From the NCBI GenBank assembly GCA_900767645.1, contig CAAFZY010000015.1, forward strand, positions 1 through 14,336: 14,336 nt of DNA, read 5' to 3'. Made by a program: the position numbers and the translations under genes. The notes under the pieces were generated by a model. The model worked only from the letters and a program-made list of their open reading frames with translations. It had not been told where the DNA came from and searched no databases. Source of the stretch: Alphaproteobacteria bacterium (lineage in GTDB: Bacteria > Pseudomonadota > Alphaproteobacteria > RF32 > CAG-239). Of this stretch, positions 1-7,042 are shown one piece after another. How positions within the stretch are numbered: the stretch's first letter is position 1; every line of letters starts with the position of its first letter.

Positions 1-243
1 AAAAACCGAGAGCCGGCGGAGCTTGAAGATGTTTTGTTAAGTCCGATGACGCCTATACGGGAAGAATACCAAAAATATAAGCAATGCATGACGGAAAAAG
101 ACAGAAATCGGTTGCAGGCTGGGCTTGATAATATGCGCGATACCGTCCGCGCGATAAGGTCGGAAGATAATAAAAACACTCCATCACAACAACCGGCTCG
201 TCATCAAACCACCAAAACCAACAACAATGTCGGAAGAGAATAA
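1..243 (+). CDS. C-terminal fragment of an unrecognised protein (cut by the window edge)
   Basis: The reading frame is open from the first base to a TAA at 241-243, giving about 80 residues. There is no convincing start with a ribosome binding site, so this is most likely the 3' end of a longer gene. The visible part is hydrophilic and highly charged. It has a helical, Lys/Arg/Glu-rich stretch (around REEYQKYKQCMTEKDR) followed by a Gln/Asn/Thr-rich, probably disordered tail. No catalytic motif, membrane segment or recognisable domain is present. It ends 105 bases before the hairpin at 347-371, which may also end its transcript, although the T tract on this strand is poor. Function unknown. 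Confidence 0.5.
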   Translation, partial: KNREPAELEDVLLSPMTPIREEYQKYKQCMTEKDRNRLQAGLDNMRDTVRAIRSEDNKNTPSQQPARHQTTKTNNNVGRE

Positions 244-346
244 ACTGTATCTGTGTATAAGTTGTAATAACCACCCCGTCGGCTAACGAGGTCACCTTTA
301 GTCACCTTCATATAGAGGTAATTTTGTGGTTGTGATATTAGGCAAT

Positions 347-371
347 AAAAAAGCCTCCGGAACGGAGGCTT
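347..371 (-). terminator. Rho-independent terminator of the two-gene unit 992-379
   Basis: AAGCCTCCG (351-359) and CGGAGGCTT (363-371) form a perfect 9 bp stem around a GAA loop. On the minus strand the stem runs into six Ts, the first two of them in the stem. It lies 7 bases beyond the stop codon of the small gene ending at 379. On the plus strand only two Ts follow, so termination there would be weaker. Confidence 0.8.
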
Positions 372-378
372 AAAAAGG

Positions 379-567
379 TTACTTCTTGTATTTAACAAGA
401 GTGTAGTTGTTTTTCATTAACTTGTGCATGCGCTCAAGCTCTTCGTACGCAAAGTCTGAAACTTTGGTCGCGGAGAGCGGTAAGCGGTCTTCAGGAGGCG
501 GCTTGGGCATCTCACGCGGGGTCGGGGACGCTATGAGCGCCAAGCCGACGATTACGCTTGTGATCAC
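379..567 (-). CDS. Small protein with a hydrophobic N-terminus, unknown function
   Basis: A 62-residue frame starting at GTG, which overlaps the TGA of the upstream gene as GTGA. This suggests translational coupling, and no separate strong ribosome binding site is visible. The first 14 or so residues (MITSVIVGLALIAS) are hydrophobic and could be a membrane anchor or signal. A proline-rich linker (PTPREMPKPPP) and a charged helical C-terminus with several Lys residues follow. The same frame stays open upstream of the GTG and is rich in Lys/Arg (VERKNKKN), so a longer protein with a basic cytoplasmic N-tail from a non-standard start cannot be excluded. I do not recognise the family. The terminator at 347-371 follows directly. 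Confidence 0.5.
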   Translation of the reverse strand: MITSVIVGLALIASPTPREMPKPPPEDRLPLSATKVSDFAYEELERMHKLMKNNYTLVKYKK

Positions 568-992
568 ATTCTTTTTGTTTTTGCGTTCAACTTTGTCCGG
601 TAGCGCGGGATGTCGTTTAATGTGTCTTTCGCGCTGTATGTTACGCCGCCGAGAATAATTTCTTTCGGGGCTTTGGACTTGCCGAAGTCAAAGTCGCTCG
701 GGAATGAAGCCGCGACCTTTTTGCCGCAGATGATAGTATCTTCAACGACAGCGATTTTGCTACGTTTGATGTTGAAGATGATACTCTGACCATTACCGCA
801 AGATTTGATGGCGGCAGGGAAAGGTATGTTCTGCGGGAACGAGTGGATGTGTTCGCTGAGGATAATGTCAGCCATGCAGAGTCCACTTTGTTCGGTATTC
901 AGTTTCATTGTCTGAGCATATTCATTGATTTTCATGCTGAGAGCCATTGGGTTAACATTTGCCCTGGCTACGGTTTTTTTTGTCTTCTGCAT
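564..992 (-). CDS. Hypothetical 142-residue protein, first gene of a two-gene unit
   Basis: An ATG-started frame of 142 residues. The N-terminus is basic (MQKTKKTVARAN) and is followed by a mixed, probably globular alpha/beta region: a helix around KINEYAQTMKLN and strands around QSIIFNIK, IAVVEDTIIC and EIILGGVTYS. Three cysteines are present but no zinc-binding spacing is evident. The C-terminus is again Lys/Arg-rich. There is no signal peptide, membrane segment or known motif. The ribosome binding site before this ATG is weak, and in-frame ATGs at residues 16 and 20 are alternatives. Its TGA overlaps the GTG of the next gene. A sigma70-like promoter lies at 1043-1071. Not recognised; the coding call rests on length, promoter, overlap and terminator. 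Confidence 0.55.
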   Translation of the reverse strand: MQKTKKTVARANVNPMALSMKINEYAQTMKLNTEQSGLCMADIILSEHIHSFPQNIPFPAAIKSCGNGQSIIFNIKRSKIAVVEDTIICGKKVAASFPSDFDFGKSKAPKEIILGGVTYSAKDTLNDIPRYRTKLNAKTKRM

Positions 993-1042
993 AATCAGAG
1001 AAATTAAAAAAAATTAAACATAATTGTTATTAACTAAAACAG

Positions 1043-1071
1043 ATTAGAACATATTTTGTCTAAAAAGGCAA
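1043..1071 (-). promoter_or_regulatory. Putative sigma70-type promoter for the 992-379 unit
   Basis: On the minus strand, TTGCCT (1071-1066) and TCTAAT (1048-1043) are separated by exactly 17 bases. The transcript would start near 1036 and carry an AT-rich leader of about 45 bases. Confidence 0.5.
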
Positions 1072-1099
1072 GATAAAAATGACAAAAATTTTGAAATTT

Positions 1100-1717
1100 T
1101 TATAAGATTGTCAGTAAAGTGCCGCAAATCAAGGGGATAGAAAGATTATCGTCAAGTTTGATTTTATCTTCAAACAATTCCGCCAAAGTTGCCGCCAAGC
1201 AAGCGATAACGGCGGAAAAACCGATAGGAAACAACTGGTTAAAAGCTAAATTAACGAATAAGGCGCTGATAAAAAAGGCGGCGGTGCCTTCGGCTGATTT
1301 TTGTTTATAAATTTTGTGCGAACCGAATCGCTTGCCGATTAAAGCTGCCGCCGAATCGGAAATGAGCATAACCGTCATACTTATAGCGGCAACCGGTTTG
1401 CTGAAGCACAAGGCGCATAAAAAGGCGGCGCTTAACACATACATGGAGCCGCTGGGGCGAAAGCGGTTGCGGATAGTTTCTTTGGCGCGCAGAGTGCGGA
1501 AAAACAAGCGTCCGAAAGTTTTGCGAGCCCATTTTTGTCGGCGGTAATTGGCATATTCAATTATTACATTAAGCGCAAATGCGGTGCCAAACAAAAACAA
1601 TGCCCACGCTTTTGGCGCCAAATAAATAAACAGCGGCATCCAGAGCGAGCTTAAATGAATGGCTTTGCGGTACAGTTCTTGTTTTAAATTCGGTTTTGGG
1701 CTTTTTAATGCAAACAT
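1100..1717 (-). CDS. Diacylglycerol/polyprenol (dolichol, phytol) kinase family membrane protein
   Basis: A 205-residue multi-pass membrane protein of the SEC59/VTE5/DGK1-like family. Known members phosphorylate lipid alcohols such as dolichol, phytol or diacylglycerol, mostly with CTP. Visible family marks are ELYRKAIHL near residues 14-22 (the conserved E/RK/H start), ISDSAAALIGKRFG at 119-132, KSAEGT at 140-145 and the DDN..P motif at 189-195. Hydrophobic segments lie near 24-55, 92-118, 145-165 and 168-185. A basic cytoplasmic loop lies between the first segments (residues 59-88). The length is typical of short bacterial members. It starts at ATG with a weak ribosome binding site and lies downstream of alaS, but the alaS terminator separates them. 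The real substrate cannot be read from sequence; salvage of a polyprenol or a short lipid alcohol is an inference. Confidence 0.8.
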   Translation of the reverse strand: MFALKSPKPNLKQELYRKAIHLSSLWMPLFIYLAPKAWALFLFGTAFALNVIIEYANYRRQKWARKTFGRLFFRTLRAKETIRNRFRPSGSMYVLSAAFLCALCFSKPVAAISMTVMLISDSAAALIGKRFGSHKIYKQKSAEGTAAFFISALFVNLAFNQLFPIGFSAVIACLAATLAELFEDKIKLDDNLSIPLICGTLLTIL

Positions 1718-1764
1718 CTTTTTATCCGCCGATTTATATAATTGTTATTTCTCAAAATAAAATC

Positions 1765-1798
1765 AAAAAAACACGGCGAAAATTTATCCGCCGTGTTT
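1765..1798 (-). terminator. Rho-independent terminator of alaS
   Basis: AAACACGGCG (1769-1778) pairs with CGCCGTGTTT (1789-1798) in a 10 bp stem with a 10-base loop. On the minus strand it ends in a T tract (1771-1765). It begins 6 bases past the alaS stop codon. Confidence 0.88.
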
Positions 1799-1803
1799 AA
1801 CTT

Positions 1804-4437
1804 TTATATCATTTGTTTAACCGCGGCAATCGCTTCTTCAAGTTTAGAAGCGTCAGGACCGCCGGCTTGCGCCATGTCAGGACGTCCGCCGCCGCCATTG
1901 CCGCCAACGATTGCGGCCGCGGCGCGCACCATCTCAACCGCGGAGTATTTATCGGTTAAGTCTTTGGTTACGCCGACAACAAGCGAGGCTTTGTCGTCTT
2001 TGTTTGAGCCCAAAACCACAATGCCGGAACCGATAGTTTGATTGATTTCATCAATAAAGGCTTTAAGCTCTTTCGGGTGAATGTTGGGAATAATGCGCCC
2101 GACAAATTTAATGCCGTTGACGGTGCCGATTTTATCTTGGTTATCGGCGCTCTTGTGGCTGACAAAGGTTTTCTTTAAGTTAAAGATATCAGCCTCAAGT
2201 TTTTTCTTTTCATCCATCAGGTTTTGAATACGAGCTTCCAAATCATTGGGGTTGGTTTTGAGCATGGCGGAAATGTGATGCAATTTATCTTCAATGCCTT
2301 GCACAAATTTTTCAGCACCATATCCGGTTACGCATTCAACACGGCGAACGCCGGCGGCAACCGCTGATTCTGAAACAATGTTAAAGTACCCGATGTCGCC
2401 GGTATCGGAAACATGGGTACCGCCGCAAAGCTCTTGCGAGTAAATTTCGCCGTCGCGTTCCATGCGGACAACCCGCACTTCATCGCCGTATTTTTCGCCG
2501 AACAGAGCCATGGCGCCGCAATTTACCGCTTCGTCTTTGTTCATTATAACAGTGTTGACATGGTAGTTTTTACGGATTGATTCATTAACCATATCTTCAA
2601 TTTGCTGTAATTGTTCCGCGGTTATTTGCTGCGGGTGTGAAACGTCAAAACGCATTCTGTCGGGGCCGACGAGCGAACCTTTTTGCGCAATATGCTCGCC
2701 TAAAATGGTGCGCATTGCTTTGTGCAACAGATGGGTAACGGAGTGATTGGCGCGAATCCGGTTGCGAATAATGTTGTTTACCTCAAAACTTGCGGTTTGA
2801 CCGGTTTTAACTTCACCGCTAATCATTTTGCAAACGTGGACAATTACGCCGTCGAGTTTTTTCTTGGTGTCGGTAACTTCAATTACAAAATTTTGACCGA
2901 TAATCTGTCCGATGTCGCCTACCTGACCGCCGCATTCGCCGTAAAAAGGCGACTGATTGGCAAGCAGATAAAATTCGCCGCCGTTTACGGATTGAACTTC
3001 TTGCCCGTTTTGCACCAGCGCTGTAATCTGTCCGTCGGCTTTAGTGGTGGTGTAGCCTAAAAATTCGGTTGTGCCGAGTTTTTCCTGCAAGTCAAACCAA
3101 ATTTTTTCAACGCCGGAATCGCCGGAGCCTGCCCAGTTTTTGCGAGCTTCGGCTTTTTGTTTGGCCATAGCGTCATCAAAACCTTTGCAGTCAACCGTAA
3201 TATTTTTGGCTTTGAGGGCGTCTTCGGTTAAGTCAAGCGGAAATCCGTAAGTGTCGTAAAGTCTAAAGGCGGTTGCGCCGTTTAACACATCGCCGGATTT
3301 TAATGAAGAGGTTTCATCGTCAAGCAATTTTAAGCCTTTAGACAAGGTGCGCCCGAAGCGGGTTTCTTCGGCTTTGATTGTTTCACGAATTAAGGCCTCG
3401 TGGCGGTAAAGTTCAGGGTAAGCTTCGCCCATTTCACGCTGTAATGACGGCAGAAGCTTGTACATCATAGGTTCATGAATGCCAAGCATGTAAATATGGC
3501 GCATCGCGCGGCGCATAATGCGGCGCAGAACGTAACCTCGGCCTTCATTGGAAGGTAAAACGCCGTCGGCGATTAAAAATGAGGTGGAGCGTAAGTGATC
3601 GGCAATTACGTTGTATGACGATGAAAAACTTTTGTTTTCAGGGTCGGTGCCGGATAATTTGCAAATGTCGGCAATTAAATTGCGGAAAAGGTCGATATCG
3701 TAGTTAGAATGAACGCCCTGCAAAATGGCTGAAATACGCTCAAGCCCCATGCCGGTATCAATGCAACGCTGTTTGAGCGGAATACGGGTTCCGTCAGGCA
3801 AGTCTTCAAACTCATCAAACACCAAATTCCAAATTTCAATCCAGCGGTCGCCGTCTTCTTCAGGAGTTCCGGGGAGTCCGCCCCAAACTTCAGGGCCGTG
3901 GTCATAAAAAATTTCAGAGCAGTAACCGCATGGACCGGTATCGCCCATTTGCCAAAAGTTATCTTTGGTGGAAATGCGGATAATGCGATCTTCCGGTAAG
4001 CCGGAGATTTTTTTCCATAAATTGTAGGCAACATCATCGGTATGATAAACGGTAACTGCCAAGCGGTCTTTCGGAAGGCCGAAAACTTTGGTTACCAGTT
4101 CCCACGCGTAGGTGATGGCTTCTTCTTTGAAGTAATCGCCGAACGAGAAGTTGCCGAGCATTTCAAAAAACGTGTGGTGACGAACATCATATCCGACGCT
4201 GTCAAGGTCATTGTGTTTGCCGCCGGCGCGCACTGATTTTTGGGAAGTGGTCGCTCGTTTATAATCACGGGTTTCATTGCCGGTGAAGATATTTTTAAAT
4301 TGCACCATGCCGGAGTTGGTAAACATTAAAGTCGGGTCGTTATCCGGCACCAAAGACGATGACGGAATAATTTTGTGTCCGTTTTTAGCAAAGTAATTCA
4401 AAAAAGTTGAGCGGATTTGTTTTACACTTGTTGTCAT
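1804..4437 (-). CDS. alaS: Alanyl-tRNA synthetase
   Basis: Charges tRNA(Ala) with alanine in the cytoplasm and hydrolyses mischarged Ser- and Gly-tRNA(Ala). The 877 residues are full length for the bacterial enzyme. The N-terminal class II catalytic domain starts MTTSVKQIRSTFLNYF, followed by the conserved PSSSLVP..DPTLMFTNSGM and GDTGPCGYCSEIFYDHG stretches. The editing domain carries the zinc-binding HSVTH (His565 and His569) and CGGTH (Cys671 to His675) motifs. A coiled stretch near 720-755 and the glycine-rich C-Ala domain (GGNGGGGRPDMAQAGG) finish the protein. I chose ATG at 4437 because homologues begin there and GGGAAG lies 7 bases upstream; an in-frame TTG at 4452 is less likely. It has its own promoter (4476-4504) and terminator, so it is probably monocistronic. 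Confidence 0.98.
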   Translation of the reverse strand: MTTSVKQIRSTFLNYFAKNGHKIIPSSSLVPDNDPTLMFTNSGMVQFKNIFTGNETRDYKRATTSQKSVRAGGKHNDLDSVGYDVRHHTFFEMLGNFSFGDYFKEEAITYAWELVTKVFGLPKDRLAVTVYHTDDVAYNLWKKISGLPEDRIIRISTKDNFWQMGDTGPCGYCSEIFYDHGPEVWGGLPGTPEEDGDRWIEIWNLVFDEFEDLPDGTRIPLKQRCIDTGMGLERISAILQGVHSNYDIDLFRNLIADICKLSGTDPENKSFSSSYNVIADHLRSTSFLIADGVLPSNEGRGYVLRRIMRRAMRHIYMLGIHEPMMYKLLPSLQREMGEAYPELYRHEALIRETIKAEETRFGRTLSKGLKLLDDETSSLKSGDVLNGATAFRLYDTYGFPLDLTEDALKAKNITVDCKGFDDAMAKQKAEARKNWAGSGDSGVEKIWFDLQEKLGTTEFLGYTTTKADGQITALVQNGQEVQSVNGGEFYLLANQSPFYGECGGQVGDIGQIIGQNFVIEVTDTKKKLDGVIVHVCKMISGEVKTGQTASFEVNNIIRNRIRANHSVTHLLHKAMRTILGEHIAQKGSLVGPDRMRFDVSHPQQITAEQLQQIEDMVNESIRKNYHVNTVIMNKDEAVNCGAMALFGEKYGDEVRVVRMERDGEIYSQELCGGTHVSDTGDIGYFNIVSESAVAAGVRRVECVTGYGAEKFVQGIEDKLHHISAMLKTNPNDLEARIQNLMDEKKKLEADIFNLKKTFVSHKSADNQDKIGTVNGIKFVGRIIPNIHPKELKAFIDEINQTIGSGIVVLGSNKDDKASLVVGVTKDLTDKYSAVEMVRAAAAIVGGNGGGGRPDMAQAGGPDASKLEEAIAAVKQMI

Positions 4438-4475
4438 TTTTATTCTTCCCAAAAATTCAAGTTTTTAACCGCTCT

Positions 4476-4504
4476 AAAATAAAGCAATCTTTGCCGTATG
4501 TCTA
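4476..4504 (-). promoter_or_regulatory. Putative alaS promoter
   Basis: On the minus strand, TAGACA (4504-4499) and TATTTT (4481-4476) are separated by 17 bases. The start would be near 4470, giving a leader of about 33 bases. It lies just past the tspO stop codon. No terminator separates tspO from alaS, so read-through is also possible. Confidence 0.5.
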
Positions 4505-4512
4505 GCAAAATT

Positions 4513-4998
4513 TTAAAAATTAAGCGTATTTCCGTTAAGGTAAGCAATGCCGAAGTTTAAATAGGCGGCAAAAATCAGCCACAAAAAATACGGATATTGC
4601 AAATAGGCGGCAAACGGGCTGAGCCGCTTAAAGCTTTTTATCATTTCCGCTACTGTCCACAGCAAAAGCAAAATAACAATTCCGGCAAATAAAAAATACG
4701 CGCCGAAAAAGAATAAATATGTCCAGAGCATTTGTAAAAACAGCTGTCCCAAAAACATTAAACTTGCCAATCGAAAATCTTCATAAGAATGGTCTTTAAT
4801 TACCAAATAATAGGAAATAATCATTAAAGAATATAAAACCGACCACACAGCCGGAAACAGCTGATTTGCCGGTAAAAACGGCGGCTTTGTAAGACTTTCG
4901 TAAAAGGTGGCGATGCCGAACCGCGTAAAATAACTGCAAATAACGGCGGTTACGGCAACGCTTAAAAAAGCATAGAAAATTTTTAAAATATTATTCAT
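4513..4998 (-). CDS. tspO: TspO/MBR family (translocator protein) membrane protein
   Basis: A 161-residue, five-helix integral membrane protein of the TspO/peripheral benzodiazepine receptor family. Members bind porphyrins and cholesterol-like ligands and, in alphaproteobacteria such as Rhodobacter, take part in oxygen- and tetrapyrrole-linked regulation. Seen here: the LTKPPFLPAN loop after helix 1 (residues 36-45), VWSVLY (51-56), the Q..LWTYLFFFG stretch (89-99) and PYFLWLIFAAYLN (136-148). The usual Asn before the tryptophan in helix 3 is replaced by Met/Leu, and the family's usual WY before the KPP loop reads FY. A strong site, AAGGAG at 5010-5005, lies 6 bases before the ATG. It is divergent from the RNase J gene across a 123-base region with an inverted repeat. 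The specific ligand is not predictable. Confidence 0.88.
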   Translation of the reverse strand: MNNILKIFYAFLSVAVTAVICSYFTRFGIATFYESLTKPPFLPANQLFPAVWSVLYSLMIISYYLVIKDHSYEDFRLASLMFLGQLFLQMLWTYLFFFGAYFLFAGIVILLLLWTVAEMIKSFKRLSPFAAYLQYPYFLWLIFAAYLNFGIAYLNGNTLNF

Positions 4999-5045
4999 GG
5001 CGTTCTCCTTTATGAGAAAATAATCGCGTAAATAAAAAAATCAAG

Positions 5046-5090
5046 TTTTGACATAATAACTGTTGCTTTTTGTCAAAAATACTGTATGAT
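5046..5090. promoter_or_regulatory. Inverted repeat and putative promoter in the tspO/RNase J divergent region
   Basis: TTTTGACA (5046-5053) and TGTCAAAA (5071-5078) are exact inverted copies 17 bases apart, so each strand shows a TTGACA hexamer. For the plus-strand gene a -10-like TATGAT lies at 5085-5090 with TTGCTT 16 bases upstream at 5063-5068. I do not see a good -10 spaced from either TTGACA. The dyad may be an operator rather than a pair of -35 boxes. Promoter assignment is tentative. Confidence 0.35.
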
Positions 5091-5121
5091 AAAAATATCT
5101 TACAATTTGAGGGTTTTCAAA

Positions 5122-6939
5122 ATGGCAAAAGCTCATACCAATTTAAAATTTATCGGCGGGGTTAATAAAGATAGAATCGGCGGAAACTGTTCGGTTATCG
5201 AGCATACCGATGAAAAAGGCGAAACCAATCGCATTATGTTTGATTTGGGCTCTATTTTTACACCGCAGGAATCGGGATTTATTGCGGCGTATCCGAATGT
5301 TGATGAATATTTTGACCGTATTAATCCGACCGACGGCAAACGATTAAAAGCCTCAAAGCCGGTGAGCGCACTGTTTTTAACTCATGCGCATGAAGATCAT
5401 ATCGGGGCGCTGGTTAATTATACTAAAATGGGGTATGTTTTGCCGCCGATGAAGGCAAGCGGATTTACGCGTAATTTTGTGCGCCTTGCTTTTGCCAAAG
5501 AAGGACTTAAAATTCCGGAAATTGAAAAAGTTAAAGCCGGCGATGTGGTAAAAATCGGCAACAATATGGAAGTTGAAGCGGTTGATGTCAGCCACAGTGT
5601 AATTGATTCTTTGGGGTTTTATACTTTAACTTATGCTGAAGACAAGCCTTATGCCGCCATCATGAATAACGGCGATTTTTTAACCGAAGAAGAAATGCCG
5701 GTCGGAAAATCATTCAGCCGTGAGCAATATCTTGATGTTTTTAAACGTAAAGCCGCTCCGACCACGGCTGTTTGCTTGGATTCAACTTCAACCACTCCGG
5801 TTGCCAAAGAACGTATCGGTTTTGCTAAAGCGGTTGACAATACATATAACGAGGTTATGGAAAATGCTGACCGTAATTTAATTGTTTCGCCGGTTATTTC
5901 ACGCAGTGTGCAAAATATTGCCATAGATATTGAAACCGCGCGCCGCTTAAAAACCAAAGTTTTTTTAGACGGCATGTGGCTGCAGACGGTTAAAGATGCC
6001 ATGTTGCTCAGCGGGTATAACAATTTTGAAGATGTTGTTTACAAAGGGACTATTCAATCTTACTTAAATGATAAACAAATTACGCGCAAATATGTTATTT
6101 GCAGCGGCGCTTTTGCGCAAGGTTTGGAAGATTATCAAAACAATGTCGGCTATACGGCAACGTCGCCGATTGCAATGTCTTCCGCGGTTAAAATGGCGTT
6201 TGATTTACATCCGTATGTAAAGCTCGGCAAAAATACTTTAGTGCTGGCTCGTCAACGCATTATTAATGAAATTAATGGCGAGAGCGGCCCGAAAATGTTG
6301 CAAATGATGGCGCGTCAAGGCGCCAAAGTGGGGATGAGCCCGGGGGAACGCTCGGTCGGCGGATTTAAAGAAGTGCAGATGCAAGATTCCGGACATGTAA
6401 ACGCCAAAGCCATGAAAGAGCTGATGGCTGAAGTTAAAGCCGCAGTTCCGAATATTATTGCCATACCTATTCACGGTAATCCGGAGCAATGCGAATATAC
6501 CAAAGATATTATGGATAAAATCGGAGTTGCCACGCACTTAACCGCCAATTTGGAGAGCCTGAATATCGGCGGCGGGCAGGTTACAAACGCAGAAGAAAGT
6601 CATCGTCCGGTAAGTTGGTACGCGTTTAAAACCGTTTATCCCAATCCGTATATTGACCGTGAAGTTCCGTTGGACGGGCTTACGGAATATTGGGAAATTG
6701 ATGAAAACTATCAGCCTTTGCAAAAAATTTGTGAAATTCAAAATACGCCGCGGCACAGCTCGCCTTCACGCGGAAGTTACAACAACTGCCGCAAGCAAAT
6801 TGAACAGGCTGAAAATATGCCGTATCGCGAAAAAATGCGTCGTACCGATAAAGGCAACAATAAAATTAAAAAAGTTAAAAATATGAAAGAAAATTTACGC
6901 TACAATCTCAATAAAAAGAAAGGACGTTTCGGACGCTAA
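5122..6939 (+). CDS. RNase J-like metallo-beta-lactamase ribonuclease (divergent)
   Basis: A 605-residue protein of the beta-CASP metallo-beta-lactamase family, probably an RNase J with 5'-3' exo- and endoribonuclease activity in mRNA decay and rRNA maturation. The metal motif HAHEDH (residues 88-93, in LTHAHEDHIGAL), the VSHSVIDS region, NNGDF, the SGHVN stretch and the late PIHGN histidine are all in family order. Several signatures are altered: the family's HTGDF reads NNGDF, MPIHGEYR reads IPIHGNPEQ, and the glycine-rich TGSQGE reads CSGAFAQG. The last 60 or so residues are a basic tail rich in Lys/Arg/Asn, likely disordered and RNA-binding. I chose ATG 5122 because GAGGG (5109-5113) lies 8 bases upstream; an ATG at 5086 lies inside the putative -10 box. 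First gene of the cluster with map and radC. Confidence 0.87.
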   Translation: MAKAHTNLKFIGGVNKDRIGGNCSVIEHTDEKGETNRIMFDLGSIFTPQESGFIAAYPNVDEYFDRINPTDGKRLKASKPVSALFLTHAHEDHIGALVNYTKMGYVLPPMKASGFTRNFVRLAFAKEGLKIPEIEKVKAGDVVKIGNNMEVEAVDVSHSVIDSLGFYTLTYAEDKPYAAIMNNGDFLTEEEMPVGKSFSREQYLDVFKRKAAPTTAVCLDSTSTTPVAKERIGFAKAVDNTYNEVMENADRNLIVSPVISRSVQNIAIDIETARRLKTKVFLDGMWLQTVKDAMLLSGYNNFEDVVYKGTIQSYLNDKQITRKYVICSGAFAQGLEDYQNNVGYTATSPIAMSSAVKMAFDLHPYVKLGKNTLVLARQRIINEINGESGPKMLQMMARQGAKVGMSPGERSVGGFKEVQMQDSGHVNAKAMKELMAEVKAAVPNIIAIPIHGNPEQCEYTKDIMDKIGVATHLTANLESLNIGGGQVTNAEESHRPVSWYAFKTVYPNPYIDREVPLDGLTEYWEIDENYQPLQKICEIQNTPRHSSPSRGSYNNCRKQIEQAENMPYREKMRRTDKGNNKIKKVKNMKENLRYNLNKKKGRFGR

Positions 6940-6965
6940 GCAAATTAATCCGCCCTTTATCCTCT

Positions 6966-7006
6966 AACACCGTTGTTTTGAATTGACAGAAAAAAACAGC
7001 GGTGTT
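6966..7006. other. Intergenic hairpin between the RNase J gene and map
   Basis: AACACCGTTGTTTT (6966-6979) pairs with AAAACAGCGGTGTT (6993-7006) in a 14 bp stem with a single G-U pair and a 13-base loop. No T tract follows (ATTGGTATAAAA), so it is not a classical terminator. It begins 27 bases after the RNase J stop and ends 36 bases before the map start. It may be a processing or stability element of the shared transcript, or a weak attenuator. Confidence 0.6.
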
Positions 7007-7042
7007 ATTGGTATAAAAAAGAAATTTTTGAAGGCAAAAAAG

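Noticed and set aside
407..658. Plus-strand frame of 83 codons opposite the unknown two-gene unit
   Set aside because: The minus-strand unit has a promoter, a stop-start overlap and a terminator; the plus frame has none of these.
564..660. Possible frameshift joining the 142- and 62-residue proteins into one
   Set aside because: The GTGA overlap is a normal operon junction and I see no domain split between the two parts; without homologues a frameshift cannot be argued.
1081..1101. AT-only inverted repeat (AAAAATTT/AAATTTTT) after the kinase-like gene as a terminator
   Set aside because: No GC pairs in the stem and a loop too short to trust; likely an AT-rich accident.
5086..5121. Longer start of the RNase J-like gene at ATG 5086
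   Set aside because: That ATG lies inside the -10-like TATGAT and lacks a ribosome binding site, while ATG 5122 has GAGGG 8 bases upstream.
6983..7042. TTG-started 20-residue extension of methionine aminopeptidase
   Set aside because: It overlaps the hairpin at 6966-7006, and the ATG at 7043 has its own GAAGG and gives the normal family length.
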